Below are positions 1 through 13,038 of a stretch of 64,000 nucleotides of DNA, one piece after another. Positions within the stretch are counted from its first letter, which is position 1; the number at the start of each line of letters is the position of its first letter. Below the pieces are notes generated by a model. The model saw only the letters and a list, made by a program, of their open reading frames with translations. It had not been told where the DNA came from and made no database searches. The stretch is from Pseudisothecium myosuroides (taxonomy: Eukaryota; Streptophyta; Bryopsida; Hypnales; Lembophyllaceae). A program made the position numbers and the translations under genes. The stretch is from NCBI GenBank assembly GCA_951799445.1, contig OX637295.1, forward strand, positions 3,534,001-3,598,000. Reading direction: 5' to 3'.

Positions 1-549
1 AAAGTTCACTTGACAGTATGAGTGACCTTTGTATGACTAACATCAATTCCATTAAATTGAAGATATTCCATGAACCAAAATTTGTGACATTTATCTAATT
101 CTCTTCACAATAAGTCTAATTTTAGGACAAAAACTAGGACAAGTGTAGACTTTGGTTGCAAGTTGTTCAACCTCAATTGCTCCAAATTAGTAGAATATTG
201 ACAATTTAACAAAATTGATGTTGACTAGTCAAGAATGTTATGAATGTTTTACTAAAGTATGAGGTGGCCTAACTTCCTTAACTCACACAAGGATAGTTCT
301 TCCTAGATTTTTACAATAGTGCTTTGGAGATTGATGCTACGTACATGGCATAGAATACTATGTTATTTCTATACCATATGCAATGTATTAGAAAATTGGA
401 TATGAATAGATCAAGCATTATTTGAGTGGGACAAAACCAAAAAAGGAGACTATCTAAGTTATTTGTTGGATTTCTAATTCTAATGGTAGTGTTGTCTGTT
501 ATTTTAAATCTTCAATTCAAATTTGGAATCTCAAACTCAAAAGAATGAA
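1..549. other. AT-rich stretch, no gene seen
   Basis: I see no coding exon, RNA gene or clear repeat here. The text is AT-rich with frequent stops in all frames. It lies to the left of the first copy of the tandem duplication. Confidence 0.5.
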
Positions 550-2249
550 TTCTATTGAGATCCTTATGAATGTTATTTGCATACAAAAGAACAAATAAGA
601 TTACACAGAACATATAAGAATAAAATCATATAATAATAACCTTAACATGGAAATTTTTGGGCTTCACTAGTAATTATCCATCATTCCCCACACTCAACAA
701 TTTTTCTACAAATCTTCTCTATATTACCTCTACCAATAGTCTTAAACTAAAACTAAAAACTAAAACTAAACTATAATTATAATTAGGAATTTTCATTACC
801 TCTAGTTTCAAAATTAAATTGACTTTTTAAATTTCTTTTCAATAATTCACCCACTGTACTAGCATACACTATATGCTAAGCAGAGCTACTCCCCAGTCAT
901 GAGGATCCACCAACTAACCACTAACTAGCAAATACTCCGTAGTATTTGCTGACACTCCGCGTCCCCGACCAAAGAACATTGCATCCAGGCAACCTGCCCG
1001 GGGGCAGGAAGCTGGACCTGGTCCAACTGAGCTTCCCAGTCGGTACGTTGGTTTGCTGACCAGGTGACCGCAAATACTTGCCATGAATAAACATTAGGTG
1101 GAAGACGGGGAGCGGCAGGCCGGCAGCCAGAGTCTACATGCAGTTGACTCAACCGCAAGTCGACTGTGATTGACTCAACCCGCAATTAATTCTAATCGAT
1201 GCACCCACGAAACTGAGATTTTTGGCAATTGGTAGTGCAGTTTCTTGAGTTTCTCCATCACGGCCATGATCTGAATAAGGTATTCATTGTCGATTATGAA
1301 ATGATTGAAGTCCGATCAATCATCATAGAAATCCAAAAGGTCCAAAGACCCAAATGAATTCCTTCGTGTTTCTAGCTAGCTGTGGACTTTCACAGTTCGA
1401 CTATGGAATTCCCGGCTCTACTCCAGTACTCCGTCCTCAAACAGTGAAATTCCGTAGTTGCACGTACTAATATGAAATTGTGGTTACGACTTAATTTTGT
1501 ATTTCTTTGGTGAATACAGCCATACAGGCAGTGATCGACTACGTCCGATCCGAGGTCAATGTTCGTCACAACAAAATCATATATCTAGCGTATTTTGGGG
1601 CAATTATGAGTGTTAGTTTGAGTATAGTGCACCTATATTGCGGTTGTAAGCTCTAGAATTTGTCAGCGTCATTCACTCATTCATAATGCTTCAATCCAAC
1701 TCTCGATCAGAACTCTGGCAATGACAATTAAATACTGAAGACTTCAATTGCAATTGTACTCATTCCATTCATGCAAGAACACCAGTTAATGAGCTTGAGA
1801 CGTACAGTGATGCCAATCAGCAGATTGTGGACGTGTAAGAAATGAATTTGACAATGTGTCCAATTGCATTGAAAAGATGTACGTGGAAGCACATACGGTT
1901 ATTTCTTTGCAGCTAGGTGCAATAGACTTTACAACTGTAGCTGCCTGCTTCACATATTTCTTCATGATACAAATAATAGTTTGAGTATTCTCCCACAAGG
2001 GTCTCGCCCATTCAAGGGGAAATGACTACTGTTTTCGCAATTAATGGATTGCGTTTCAGAAAAAAGAAAAAAACTATTCAATAACTTTCATCACTATGTA
2101 AATAAGAATCAGTGCTACCCCCTTTGAATGCGCACAGAATTCAGTCAATTCCATGGACGTCTCGATCATGAGATCAGGTGTGCACTGAAAATCAATCAAT
2201 CATGTCGGAATTCGACAAAGTGAAGATCGAAATTTGACTGAATTCGCCG

Positions 2250-2484
2250 CTCTTGAAGATTTCATCATGGACATTGAGCGCTTCGGAGGCTTCCACTTAG
2301 AGTCACCTCCATCTCCCGCACCAGCCATTCGTACGGTGTCGAGCTGGAATCGAAAGCCCTCGTAAGTTGTAATTAAACAGAATGATTCCTGCTCGAATTG
2401 CAGGCGTGACCAAAGTGGTGACCAAATTGAAGTCCACGCGCGAGGAGTTAGAAAATTTGACCACGGCTAACTAGCTTGGGAATT
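2250..2484 (+). pseudogene. Spliced gene-like relic in copy 1 (unidentified)
   Basis: An exon-like stretch reads in part LEDFIMDIERFGGFHLESPP and ends at a GTAAGT at 2362. A TTGCAG acceptor follows at 2403, giving a 42-nt intron, and the next exon-like stretch begins GVTKVVTKLKSTREE before a stop. The same arrangement recurs in copy 2 with a longer intron. No protein family is recognised. The region may be an untranslated RNA or a dead gene; a coding function is only a guess. Confidence 0.25.
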
Positions 2485-2892
2485 CCAAGCTCGTGAGCCA
2501 TGCCACTTGCAACGAATATTCTAGAGTAACAGATGGGATTGACTTCCCGAACAAACTCGCTCCAGGCTCGCTCTTGCCTTTTGGACTTGGACAGGAACAC
2601 GAAAGGCGCTATGGAACGGGACCTAAAGTCGGCAGCGCTCACTACGTGGGGCATGTCCACTGGCGGGATACAGACTACACTGATTTATCCTGTAAGAGAG
2701 AGAAACCCATTCTAGGGTGTTGTCTTTATAAAAAAGGAAACGCCCGAAGGCAGATTACACGCCCGAGGGCTTTGAAGGAGGACCTGATTTATCCTGTAAG
2801 TGCTTGGGAACTAATTAGCAATGTCACACTATTTCCCTAGTGAGTCCCTTCACAGGCGGCTGTAATTGGTCTGTGGTTGGTTTGTTCCCTTT

Positions 2893-3088
2893 CACAGGAA
2901 ACTCATATCGCGTTCCCGGTGATGATTCCCGACGAGTCTCATTTTTCCCTGTGTATGTGTAGTTGCGACATGTGTCCAAAATTACTTTCATTAGTAAAGT
3001 TTTTACAGGTGTCAAATTTTTTAAGTTCAGTGGGAAAAGTGAGACTCACCGGGAATCAACACCGGGAACGCGATATGAGTTTCCTGTG
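2893..3088. mobile_element. 196-bp MITE with about 60-bp terminal inverted repeats
   Basis: The element starts CACAGGAAACTCATATCGCG and ends with its reverse complement; the arms stay paired for about 60 bp with few mismatches. It is flanked by TTT on both sides, a possible 3-bp target duplication. Copy 2 of the segmental duplication lacks it at the corresponding place (near 9448), so it inserted after the duplication. CACxx ends with a 3-bp duplication suggest a CACTA-like source, but this is not certain. Confidence 0.8.
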
Positions 3089-4339
3089 TTTTATTCTTTA
3101 CAATTGATTTTTCAGTTTGTGCCAGAAACAAAAGAAAAAGTCATAATATTTCAAGCTGAACTCATTTTGATAACAAAGCGTCTAGTGACAGGAGTTTTCA
3201 CGAATTGGCTGGTACTGATGGGCCGGGAATAACAAAGACCCGTCACCCGAGATTTCAGATACCGTATCCTGTACCAGGCTCATCATTGGTACAGAAGCCT
3301 ATGTGACTCCACCCGCATCCATGAAGTTAATTCAATGATTAGGTGGCCCGACCTGCCGAATTTGAAGAGTAGTCTACATGCCATAGTAACATTCCCCCGG
3401 GCCAAGCGGTCAAAATTTGGTTCGGTCAGGGCTTGTCGGGAGGAGTCAAAACTGCGGCGCTGTTGTAAGTGACAAAGCTAACGTTTTACTGACAGCTACC
3501 GTGTGACCGTGATCATGCTTCACAGGAACTTACAAACTGTTGTGATTGGTCTGACTACGTACCTTGGATTCTTGATGGTTGACTAGGATTGGATCTTGCG
3601 GCACTAATAACGTCGTACTCACTGCGCCACATAATAACTTGCGCTGGTGTGGCCCCACGAGCTTGATAAAATGATTGATTCACTTTTCCCTGATTACTTG
3701 AAGAATATACCAGTGCTTCTGTCGATCGTCCTTGTCGCGACTAGCTGCTCGAACAAGTAGCTGAGTTTTTGCAAACAAATTCATACTAGCATCGACAATG
3801 CGACACGTGGAGAGTGGAGAGTGTTGTTGAAACATGGAATTACCAGTCGTTAAAGTGGTGCGATTTCAACGTCAAGAATTGTGACATACATAAAGGTCTA
3901 ACATCTAGGACAGTTATGGATTTGTATTTCAAGACAGGTGTTCTAGGTATGAATTTGTATTTCAAAATAGGTGTTCTGAAACATGACAAAGGAATGGAAT
4001 GCCCCCACTTCAACGAAATCGACATGAATGACTTTCATGAATTGAACTCAGAATGATTCATTATATCCTAGCTTGATAGGTACAAATTGCTAAGTGAAAA
4101 GGGAGGCGATAGTGACATGCAAATCCTCAATTTTGAATTACAATTATGGGAAATTTTGTTAAAATGACATATGAAATCTGCCATTTTCCATTCAATTCGT
4201 TCTTTAGCCCTAAAGTCTAGGGCTAGTCTAAACTGAAAAGCGCCAAGTTTGTGGAGTACCGCCATTTTACTAAATATCGGTTCCGTTTCAATATATCCCA
4301 AGCTTAGCAGATGCTACTAGTTACTTACGTTTTCAAAAA

Positions 4340-4645
4340 ACGTGCATTTTCGACTGTAGATTCACGAGATCCACGTTCTTCAGCAATTTGATTAGACCAC
4401 AAGCCTTGCAGCGGTCGATCATGCATCGTAAGTGAATTGCCAACAACTCATTAATTTTGTTACACAGGCTTCACCGTACCTGCTTCAGCAAATTCGACTA
4501 GCTCGGCCACGTACAAACCTTCCAGCTGTCGTAAGTCGTGAATCAATTTCCAACTATTCATAGATTTCACGAGCTTCACCTGCTTCAGCGAATTTGAGTA
4601 GACCTCGAGTAAGGCTTGCAGTTCTAGATCGACAGGTCCACATGT
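4340..4645 (+). repeat. Repeated exon-like modules
   Basis: Three related modules of roughly 60 bp share the theme 'ttcacgagctccacctgctt', followed by 'agcaaattcgactag' and 'cttgcagctgtcgatc'. GTAAG and ACACAG-like sequences sit between modules, as if they had been exons. Copy 2 keeps two of them (10575-10760). No product is recognised. Confidence 0.4.
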
Positions 4646-4824
4646 ACAATCTGTGGATCGATTCCAGCATCGCAGCTAGCGCTACTGTTATTAATTGGAT
4701 CAACTATTATTTATAAGGAGGATTTTGCACTTGAGGACTAGGTTGATCATTCACAGTGAGAGAGCTAATTTCTGGTTGCCGGATTGGCAGTCACAGTTTA
4801 CTGTGTTGCCAACAAGGAAAAGTT

Positions 4825-4870
4825 GTGACACTGATTTGTGACACTGATTTGTGACACTGATTTGTGACAC
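4825..4870 (+). repeat. 13-bp minisatellite
   Basis: The unit GTGACACTGATTT is repeated about three and a half times without error. Copy 2 of the duplication (10967-10983) has only about one and a half units, so the array grew or shrank after the duplication. Confidence 0.85.
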
Positions 4871-5230
4871 CAAGTGTAACGTCATTTAGCTCGGAAACTT
4901 CTGATGTTAATCAAGGAAACAAGGAAATCTCCCTCTGATTGTAGTGATGGCTGGCATAGGAGACGGATCTTCCAGGTGGAATCCATCATCTCGATCCACC
5001 GAAGCAGAATCATACTCATTTTGGTGATCCGCGATGTGCGACAGTCGAGTCTTGCCTTGAAAAATTAGTGCTCCGTGTAAACTGAGTAAGAAACTTAAAA
5101 TTAATGTTCTGTCACTTCTGTTTGAATATGGATGAAACCGGAGTCTGCTCACCCAAATGGATGAAATTGTAGAACAGATGAAATCTCTGTTAGCCTATCA
5201 GGCGTGTTGTTCAGTTGGTGGTCTTAAACC

Positions 5231-5469
5231 TTAACCCTTAAAAAGGACGAAGGGGTGACCCTCAAAATCATCCTTTTCTATTACCGTGTGAATCATTAGC
5301 CTCCAAAATTGCAAAAATACTCATTGCAAGTCAAACTACTATAGAAGATTAGAAGATCTTCCCTTTCCACAACAAATTTCGAGTATAAATAGTTGCACTT
5401 CTGTCCTATGCAGTTGATTCCCTGTTATCCATCGGACTCAAAGTGTCCGCCTCGACATTTAAGGGTTAA
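5231..5469 (-). mobile_element. piggyBac-like MITE, copy 1
   Basis: The element is flanked by TTAA on both sides, starts CCCTTAAAAAGGACG and ends CATTTAAGGG. Its interior matches, in reverse, the copies at 37329 and 59271, including the core GGACAGAAGTGCAACTATT. TTAA target sites and CCC...GGG ends are the known signature of piggyBac elements. There is no coding capacity. Confidence 0.8.
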
Positions 5470-5863
5470 AGAACATTATGTGGATGGTCAAACTTCATTA
5501 GATTTCTACATTAAAACACACATTTCAAAAATTTGATACTTTTCACTAGTATTATACTAATATATAATATATCTAAAATTTAATCATATTTTTTCATAAT
5601 TAAAAACATCAAATCGAATTTTATATGTTTAAAAAAAAAATCTTTGTAAAAAAAATAGCAATTACAAAAATGCTTAAATTAGTATGATTATTTTTAAATG
5701 AAAATAATAGTAACAAACATCATAGTATAATTGATGTCCTCTTTGAACTCTCACCAAGAGAAATTCAATAATAAAAAATTACAAAAGTCGTGTATTTTGG
5801 ACTTTCAAGATCCTAGCTTCAAAGTGTCACAAAAATTATAATTTTAGTAACTCAATTCACAAG

Positions 5864-6019
5864 GGGCTTTTTGTGTTTCCTTCTCTCACTTTCCCTTGCG
5901 TAAACGGCAATCCTATGACTTTTCCTTGTATCACAAGATTATGACACAAGAGAAAGTCATAGAATTCACTTGTCACTCACACAAGGGAAAGTGAGACAAG
6001 GAAACACAAAAAAAAACCT
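5864..6019. mobile_element. Hairpin MITE-like element, about 155 bp
   Basis: The left arm reads TTTTTGTGTTTCCTTCTCTC, then ACTTTCCCTTG. The right arm is its inverse (CAAGGGAAAGTGAGACAAGG, then AAACACAAAAA). A second inverted pair (ATGACTTTTCCTTGT / ACAAGAGAAAGTCAT) lies inside. No convincing target duplication was found. Confidence 0.55.
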
Positions 6020-6149
6020 AGTGAATCAAATGGTGTAAAAAGCGAACCATGATAGGATTGAAAGCAATATTTTCATAGTTAAACTCGTAAGGGTTATTTT
6101 GAGATCCTCATGGATGTTGTTTGCACACAAAAGATAGGTCATAGCACAA

Positions 6150-7080
6150 GAAACATTTTTTAAATTCCTTGTGAGCGTTCTACTGAAAATCCTCTTCTCC
6201 AATGACAAAATTCAACTTTTTTTTCAAAGCACAGGGAATGTGGCTCTCACAGGGAAATGTGAGATAGAGAATTTTATCAAGGGAGAATTTGTAAATTTTT
6301 CAATGTTATTTGCAGATGTCCCTCCACCAAATCAACTCAATTTATTAAATTTAATATTCTAGAGTGTAGATTTATGCTTGTAAAATCTAACGTTATTGTA
6401 GATTTTAGTGCACATAATCAATATAATTTGTAGATTTTGCAATCTCAAATCTCAATATTATGTAGATTTGAATTTCAATCTCATTGATTTGTACATTTCA
6501 AAATTTCTTATCTTTACCCTTTCTAGATTTCAGGAGTTAAAAATATTAGTAATATGTAGATTTCATTTGTTTAAACATTTTGTAACAATATAAAATCTTA
6601 GACTTCTAAAATATACAATCTCTTAAAATGTTAGATTTCTGTGAATAAATTATATTGACTTAATGTTTGACAACTTACAAGTCTTATGTGTCCAACCTCA
6701 CGGTATCCTTGACAACCGATATGGGAAAATTGCATCTTGTAAAATCTACCAAATATTAGGTGAAAACAACATTAAAATGTAAGATGTGTAAATGTATTGT
6801 AAAATCTACAAATTTGGATTGCACATGGGGGATTTGGAGAGAATTTATGAAAATCCCTTCATAGAAAACCCACAATTTCCTTTTTTACAAGAATTCTTTG
6901 AAGATCCCCTCTTCAAGGACATTAGAACTGGGAAACATAAGAATTGGCAAAAATTAGCAAGGAAAAATGACAGAATCTCCACATTAGTCACAGGGAATTC
7001 CAAACAAGTCCGTTGTGTAGGTTCAAATTTGATACTAACCAAATAACTAAAATCAATACCACAATATTGATGTTCATGGG
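6150..7080. other. Insertion-like segment private to copy 2
   Basis: About 0.9 kb here has no counterpart in copy 1. It is AT-rich and carries many dispersed copies of TGTAGATTT (6366-6800), spaced about 30-50 bp, plus CACAGGGAA words near both edges (6230, 6988). This may be a transposon with subterminal repeats, but clear inverted ends were not found. Confidence 0.4.
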
Positions 7081-8589
7081 GAGACTTTTGAACTTCACTA
7101 GTAATTATTCATCATTCTCCATACTCAACAATTTTTCTGTGAACCTTCTCCTTATTGCCTCTACTTACTATAATTAGGAATTTTCATTAATTAGGAATTT
7201 TCATTTTCCTACAGTTTCAAAATTCAATTGATTTCTTTGATTTTATTTTCACTAGTTCAGTAGTTCATAGTGCTCTGGCAAACACTAACCACAGTTACTC
7301 CCCATTCATGAGGCAATACTAACTAACCACTAACTAACAAATACGGAGTAGCATTTGCTTAGGCCCCGCCTAAAGAATATTGCATCCAGGCAACCTGCCC
7401 AGGACAGGAAACTGGACCTGGTCCAACTGAGCTTCCCAGTCGGTACGTTGGTTTGCTAACCAGGTGACCGCAAATACTTGCCATGAATAAACATTAGGTG
7501 GAAGACGGGGAGCGGCAGGCCGGCAGCCAGAGTCTACATGCAGTTGACTCAACCGCAAGTCGACTGTGATTGACTCAACCCGCAATTAATTCTAATCGAT
7601 GCACCCACGAAACTGAGATTTTTGGCAATTGGTAGTGCAGTTTCTTGAGTTTCTCCATCACGGCCATGATCTGAATAAGGTATTCATTGTCGATTATGAA
7701 ATGATTGAAGTCCGATCAATCATCATAGAAATCCAAAAGGTCCAAAGACCCAAATAGATTTCTTAGTGTTTCTAGCTGTGGACTTTCACAGCTCGACTAT
7801 GGAATTCCCGGCTCTATTCCGTCCTCAAACAGTGAAATACCGTAGTTCCACGTACTAATATGGAATTGTGGTTACGGACTTTTGTATTTCTTTGGTGAAT
7901 ACAGGCAGTGATCGACTACGTCCGATCCGAGGTCAATGTTCGTCACAACAAAATCATATATCTAGCATATTTTGGGGTAATTATGAGAGTGTTAGTTTGA
8001 GTATAGTGCACCTATATTGCGGTTGTAAGCTCTAGAATTTGTCAGCGTCATTCACTCATTCATAATGCTTCAATCCAACTCTCGATCAGAACTCTAGCAA
8101 TGACAAATACTGAAGACTTCAATTGCGACTCATTCCATTCAAGAGAAGAACACCAATGAGCATGACACAGTGATGCCAATCAGCAGATTGTGGACGTGTA
8201 AGAAATGAATTTGACAATGTGTCCAATTGCACTGAATAGATGTACGTGGAAGCTTATACGGTTGTTTCTTTGCAGCTAGCTAGGTGCAATAGTTACAACT
8301 GAGCTGCTTCACATATTCTTCAGGATACAAATAATAGTTTGAGTATTCTCCCACAAGGGTCTCGCCCATGGGGAAATGACTACTGTTTTAGCAATGGATT
8401 GCGTATCAGAAAAAAGAAAAAAAAGCTATTCAATAACTTTCATCACTATGTAAATAAGAATCAGTGCACCCCCTTCGAATGCGCACAGAATTCAGTCAAT
8501 TCCATGGACGTCTCATGAGATCAGGTAACTAAGCACTGAAAATCAATCAGTCATATCGGAATTCGCCAGTGTCCGCCCCTCGTGAAGAA

Positions 8590-9165
8590 AGAAATTTGAC
8601 AAAGTTCGCCGCTCTTGAAGATTTCATCATGGACATTGAGCGCTTCGGAGGCTTCCACTTGGAGTCACCTCCATCTCCTGCACCAGCCATTGGTACGGTG
8701 TCGATCGGTCGATCGAGCTGGAATCGAAGACGCTAGTAAGTTGTAATAAAATCAATGAATCTCTGACTAGAACTTCACAGCACCAGATTGAACTGATTGT
8801 GGTTTCATCTAATCACAATCCCAGATTGCTTGTCTAGAAACACGAACTTCTCAAGCCAGCTTGAGACGACGGAGATCAATGCTCAGGCAGATAATTGGAA
8901 CTTACAGAGATCGATGTTATCGATCTCTGTAGGTTATCACTGATCGAATAGCTGTGAGCTGGAGAGCGGAATCACTGAAACTAAAGAAGCAGGGAGGTTC
9001 TTCTTTATAGTGAAAGGAATTTTGTGGTAGCTCCCCTACGAGTGGCAGAGATGAATCCGTGCATGAATCTGATTATTTACTGCTCGAATTGCAGGCGTGA
9101 CCGAAGTGAAGTCCACGCGCGAGGAGTTAAAAAACTTGACCAGCTTGGGAATTCCAAGCTCGTGA
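8590..9165 (+). pseudogene. Spliced gene-like relic in copy 2 (unidentified)
   Basis: This is the counterpart of 2250-2484. The exon-like stretch reads KFAALEDFIMDIERFGGF and is followed by a GTAAGT at 8736. The acceptor TTGCAG lies at 9094, and the next piece reads GVTEVKSTREELKNLTSLG before a TGA. The intron here is about 360 nt, against 42 nt in copy 1, and contains a perfect hairpin (ACAGAGATCGAT, 3-nt loop, 12-nt arm) at 8906-8932. Product unknown. Confidence 0.25.
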
Positions 9166-11216
9166 GCCATGCCACTTGCAACGAATATTCTCGCGTAACA
9201 GATGGGAATGACTTCCCGAACAAACTCGCTCTTGCCTTTTAGACTTGGACAGGAACACGAAAGGCGCTATGAAACGGGTCCTAAAGTCGGCAACGCTCAC
9301 TACGTGGCGCATGTCCACTGGCGGGATACAGACTACACTGATTTATCCTGTAATTAAGTGCTTGGGAACTAATTAGCAATGTCACACTGTTTCCCTAGAG
9401 AGGCTTCACCTGCGTCCGTAATCGGTCTGTGTGGTTGGTTGGTTTCCTTGTATTCTTTACAATTGATTTTTCAATTTGTGCCAAAACCAAAAGAAAAAAG
9501 TCGCAATATTTCAAGCTGTACTGATTTTCATAAAAAATTAAGCGTCTGGTGACAGGAACACGAATTGGAACTGATGGCCGGGAATAACAAAGACCTGTAA
9601 CCCGAGATTTCATTTCAGACAGCTAATGGTGTCTGAAATCTTGTTGAGGTCTAGATTTCAGATACAGTATCCTGTACCGGGCCAATCGTTGGTATAGAAG
9701 CCTATGTGACTCCACCCACAACCATGAAGTTAAATCGATTAGGTGGAGGTCCGACCTGCCGAATTTGAAGCGATTGTAACATTCCCTCCGGGCCAACCGG
9801 TCAAAATTTGGAGCGTTCAGGGCTCGTCGGGAGGAGTCAAAACTGCGGCATTGTAAGTCACAAAGCTAACCTCTTACTGCCGGCTACATACAGCGTGACC
9901 GTGATCATGCTTCCACTGTACACGGAACTTACAAACTGAACGTTGTGATGGGTCTGACTACCTTGAATCCTAGATGGTTGACTAGGATTGGATCTGGCGG
10001 CACTGAAAACGTCGTACTCACTGCGGTAAATAAAACCTTGTGCTGGTATAGCCCCACAAGCTTGAATAAAATGGTTGATTCACTTTTCCCTGGTTACTTC
10101 GAAGATTATACCGGCCAGTGATTGTGTAGATCGTCCTCGTCACCACTGTCTGCTCGAACACGTAGCTGGTTGCAAACGAATTCATACGAGCATCGACAAT
10201 TCGACACGTGCAAAGTGTAAACCCTTGTTGAAACCTGGAATTAACGTTAATTCAGTTGAAGTGGCGCGATATCGGCGTGACGACATACATGTACATAACG
10301 TTCGGTCTAACATCTAGGACAACGACAGGAATGGATATGTATTTCAAGATAGGTGTTCTGAAACGTGACAAAGTAATGGATTACCGCCGATTTTACAAAA
10401 TTGACCTTAATTGACTTTGATGAACTGACCTCAATTACTCATTATGTCCTGGCCATTGATAGGTACGAATTGCTATGCGAGGAGGAGGCGATTGTCACAA
10501 ATCCTGCATTTTGAACTACAGTTCACAAGCTTCACCGGCTTCAACAAATGCGACTAGTCAAGTTGTTAAAAAACCGTGAAATTTCGACTGTAGATTCACG
10601 AGCTCCACCTTCTTCAGCATTTCGATTAGACCACAAGCCTTGCAGCTGTCGATCATACACAGTACGTGAATTGCCAAACTACAAATTAATTTTTTTTGTT
10701 ACACAGGCTTCACCTGCTTCAGCAAATTCGAGTAGACCTTGAATAAGTCTTGCAGTTCTGGATCGACAGGTCCACATGTACAATCTGTGGATCGATTCCC
10801 AGTATCGCCGCTACGTACTGTTATTAATTGGATGAACTAAGTTACTTATACGGAGAATTTCGCAGTTGAGGACGAAGTTGATAATTCACAGTGAGAGAGC
10901 TTATTTCTGGTTGCCGGATCGGCAGTCACAAATTACAGTGTTGCCAACAAGGAAATTAAGTTTGTGACACTGATTTGTGACACCGAGTGTAAAATCATTT
11001 AGCTGGGAAGCTTCTTGAAATTGATTCTCGTAAAGGAAACAAGGAAATCTCCCTCTGATTGCAGTGATGGCTGGCATGGGACACGGATCTTCCAAGTGGA
11101 ATCCATAACCTCTACCGAAGAAGAATTATACTCAGTCTGGTGATCGATAGGCGACAGTCGAGTCTTGCTCTCCTTGAAAAATTAGAGTTCCGTGTAACGT
11201 ACTGTAAATAAGAAAC

Positions 11217-11453
11217 TTAACCCTTAAACGACGGGCTCATAACCCTGGAAATCATTTGTTTTGTCACCGTGTGAATTGTTAGATTAAAATAATGCAAAAG
11301 CACTCATTGGAAGTCAAACTTCTATTTATGATCTTCCCTTTCCACACAAAATTTGGAGGATGAATAGTTGCAATTCTATTCTACATTCCTACACATGAGA
11401 TTCTCTTGTCATTCATCGGCCGCAAAACCTCCACCTTAATGTTGAAGGGTAAA
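11217..11453 (-). mobile_element. piggyBac-like MITE, copy 2
   Basis: The left flank is TTAA followed by CCCTTAAACGACGGGCTCAT; the right end is TTGAAGGG followed by TAAA, a one-base change from TTAA. The interior matches the copies at 5231, 37329 and 59271. It lies at the position equivalent to the 5231 element but is displaced within the duplicated block. Confidence 0.75.
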
Positions 11454-11627
11454 AACTAATATTCTGTCACTTCTGTTTGAATATGGACGAAATTGGAGTC
11501 TGCTCATCCAAATGGATGAAATTGTAAAATAGATGAAATCTTTGTTAGCCTATTAGGCGTGCTGTTGGTTGGTCTTAAATAAGAACTTTGATCCTGTAAA
11601 CTTCTTACTATAATTATAAGCCCTAGG

Positions 11628-12755
11628 CATAACATTCAGTAGTCACACTGACTATTGCCTCCTCCCTGACAAGTGTCAATCCACACGAGACTTATCAGTA
11701 GTGTGCTCAATTAGCAACTCCAATGCTATGATACTTTCAATTTTATCAAAGTAAATAACTAAGCTTCAAAGCTTTAAAGTACAGCTATAAAACATTGAGC
11801 AAATTCTTTTTTACATACAATGAATTAGCTTTTTAGTCACTAAGCTCTGAAAGTTATTCATTTCTTGTGTTTAGTGTAGGGGAGACAAGCTTTTTATATT
11901 CATATTGCGTGGTAAGAGGTAAAACAACCCATGTGGGATATCTAAATTAGAATTAGTAAGAGCTCAAGTCAAAAGTAGAAATTGTGTTTAAAATATAATT
12001 TCAGACCTGGTTTAGGTATAGAAAATTAACTTTTTTCAAAAATCTTTAAACTGAGAAAAATTAGTATATTAAGTAAAATTTCATCTTCAAAATTCCATTT
12101 GGGATTTCAAGTCTCCAATCAAAGAGTTATGAACAAATTTCAAAGAGGGGTTGGAATGAACATTTTTTTTGACATTTTTAAACATCCTCTTTAAATTTTG
12201 TCTATAACTTTTGATTGAATGATTTAAATCTCAAATAGATTTTTGGAGATGAAACTTTGCTCAATTTATCAAATTTTCTGAGTTCAATTTTTTTTGAAAA
12301 AAATTATTTATTATTCCTAAACAAGGTTTGAAATTCTACTTCAAACACATCAAAAATCCTACTTTTGACTTAACTATGACAAGGTGGTTGAGCAACTACA
12401 AATTCTAATTTATTTATCCCACATGAATTGTTCTACCTCCTACCACCCTATAATATACAAATAGATTCTTTCCAAACATGAAAACTCAAAGTAAGATGTT
12501 GATGGCAATTGGATAGATTACATTGGTATATAATTCAATGTATTCTTCAGAATTTTGGCAAACCATCTTTCACCTTTACACTTATTTATTGATTTGTATA
12601 TGTGGTTCTAGAATTAGCAAAAAAATGAGGTACACCATAAGTGTGTTGCCACTATTTCATCACTGAAGCTCACATTAATGATGTGTGGATGAATTTTGTG
12701 GATGAAGACTTTGGAGAGGAAAAGGCAGCCTCTTTGAAGGCTACTGAATGTTATG
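11628..12755. mobile_element. 1.13-kb palindromic TIR element, copy 1
   Basis: The ends are CATAACATTCAGTAG and its reverse complement. Inside, 11930-12440 is a long palindrome with arms of about 250 bp around an A/T-rich turn near 12170. The same ends and palindrome are found at 15528-16708. An exon-like piece before the right end (12711-12754) reads FGEEKAASLKATECYV. No transposase is encoded. Confidence 0.7.
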
Positions 12756-13038
12756 TGGATAATATAAGTAAACACGTACAAATTCTATCAATTTCAACAG
12801 GTTGTCAACAAAGAATTTACAAGCTAAGATAGATAAGCCTATTACCACCCTGATTTACAATCTAAGCATCTTAGGGTCAATTCCTAGAGGGACACATATT
12901 TTTCAAAAGTATGCACTTGTTTCACAAATCAATCCCAAGTAGAATTATAATTTTTTGATTAATATTGTAATTTTTGTAAATTTCTAAAGTAGTTCGCTCT
13001 GAAATTACAAAACTGCCCCTTGGCCCCTAGAATGGAGT
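12756..13038. other. Spacer, no gene seen
   Basis: Short AT-rich spacer between two transposon relics, without a recognisable feature. Confidence 0.4.

Larger units (their letters stand above)
550..5230. repeat. Tandem segmental duplication, copy 1
   Basis: This block matches 6095-11580 in direct orientation over almost its whole length, with many substitutions and indels. The best preserved part is around 1030-1320, which reads almost identically at 7430-7730. Both copies carry gene-like pieces (a GTAAGT...TTGCAG intron and repeated exon-like modules near 4340-4640), but stops break every frame. Copy 1 has a private MITE at 2893-3088 and a private local duplication near 2690-2790. It lacks about 0.9 kb present in copy 2 after 6150 and about 0.3 kb present at 8750-9080. 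I cannot name the ancestral sequence. Confidence 0.85.
6095..11580. repeat. Tandem segmental duplication, copy 2
   Basis: This is the direct repeat of 550-5230. It begins near TTGAGATCCT(T/C)ATG and ends with the shared AGATGAAATCT(C/T)TGTTAGCC stretch. It contains extra DNA at 6150-7080 and 8750-9080 and lacks the MITE found at 2893 in copy 1. No intact coding sequence is seen. Confidence 0.85.
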
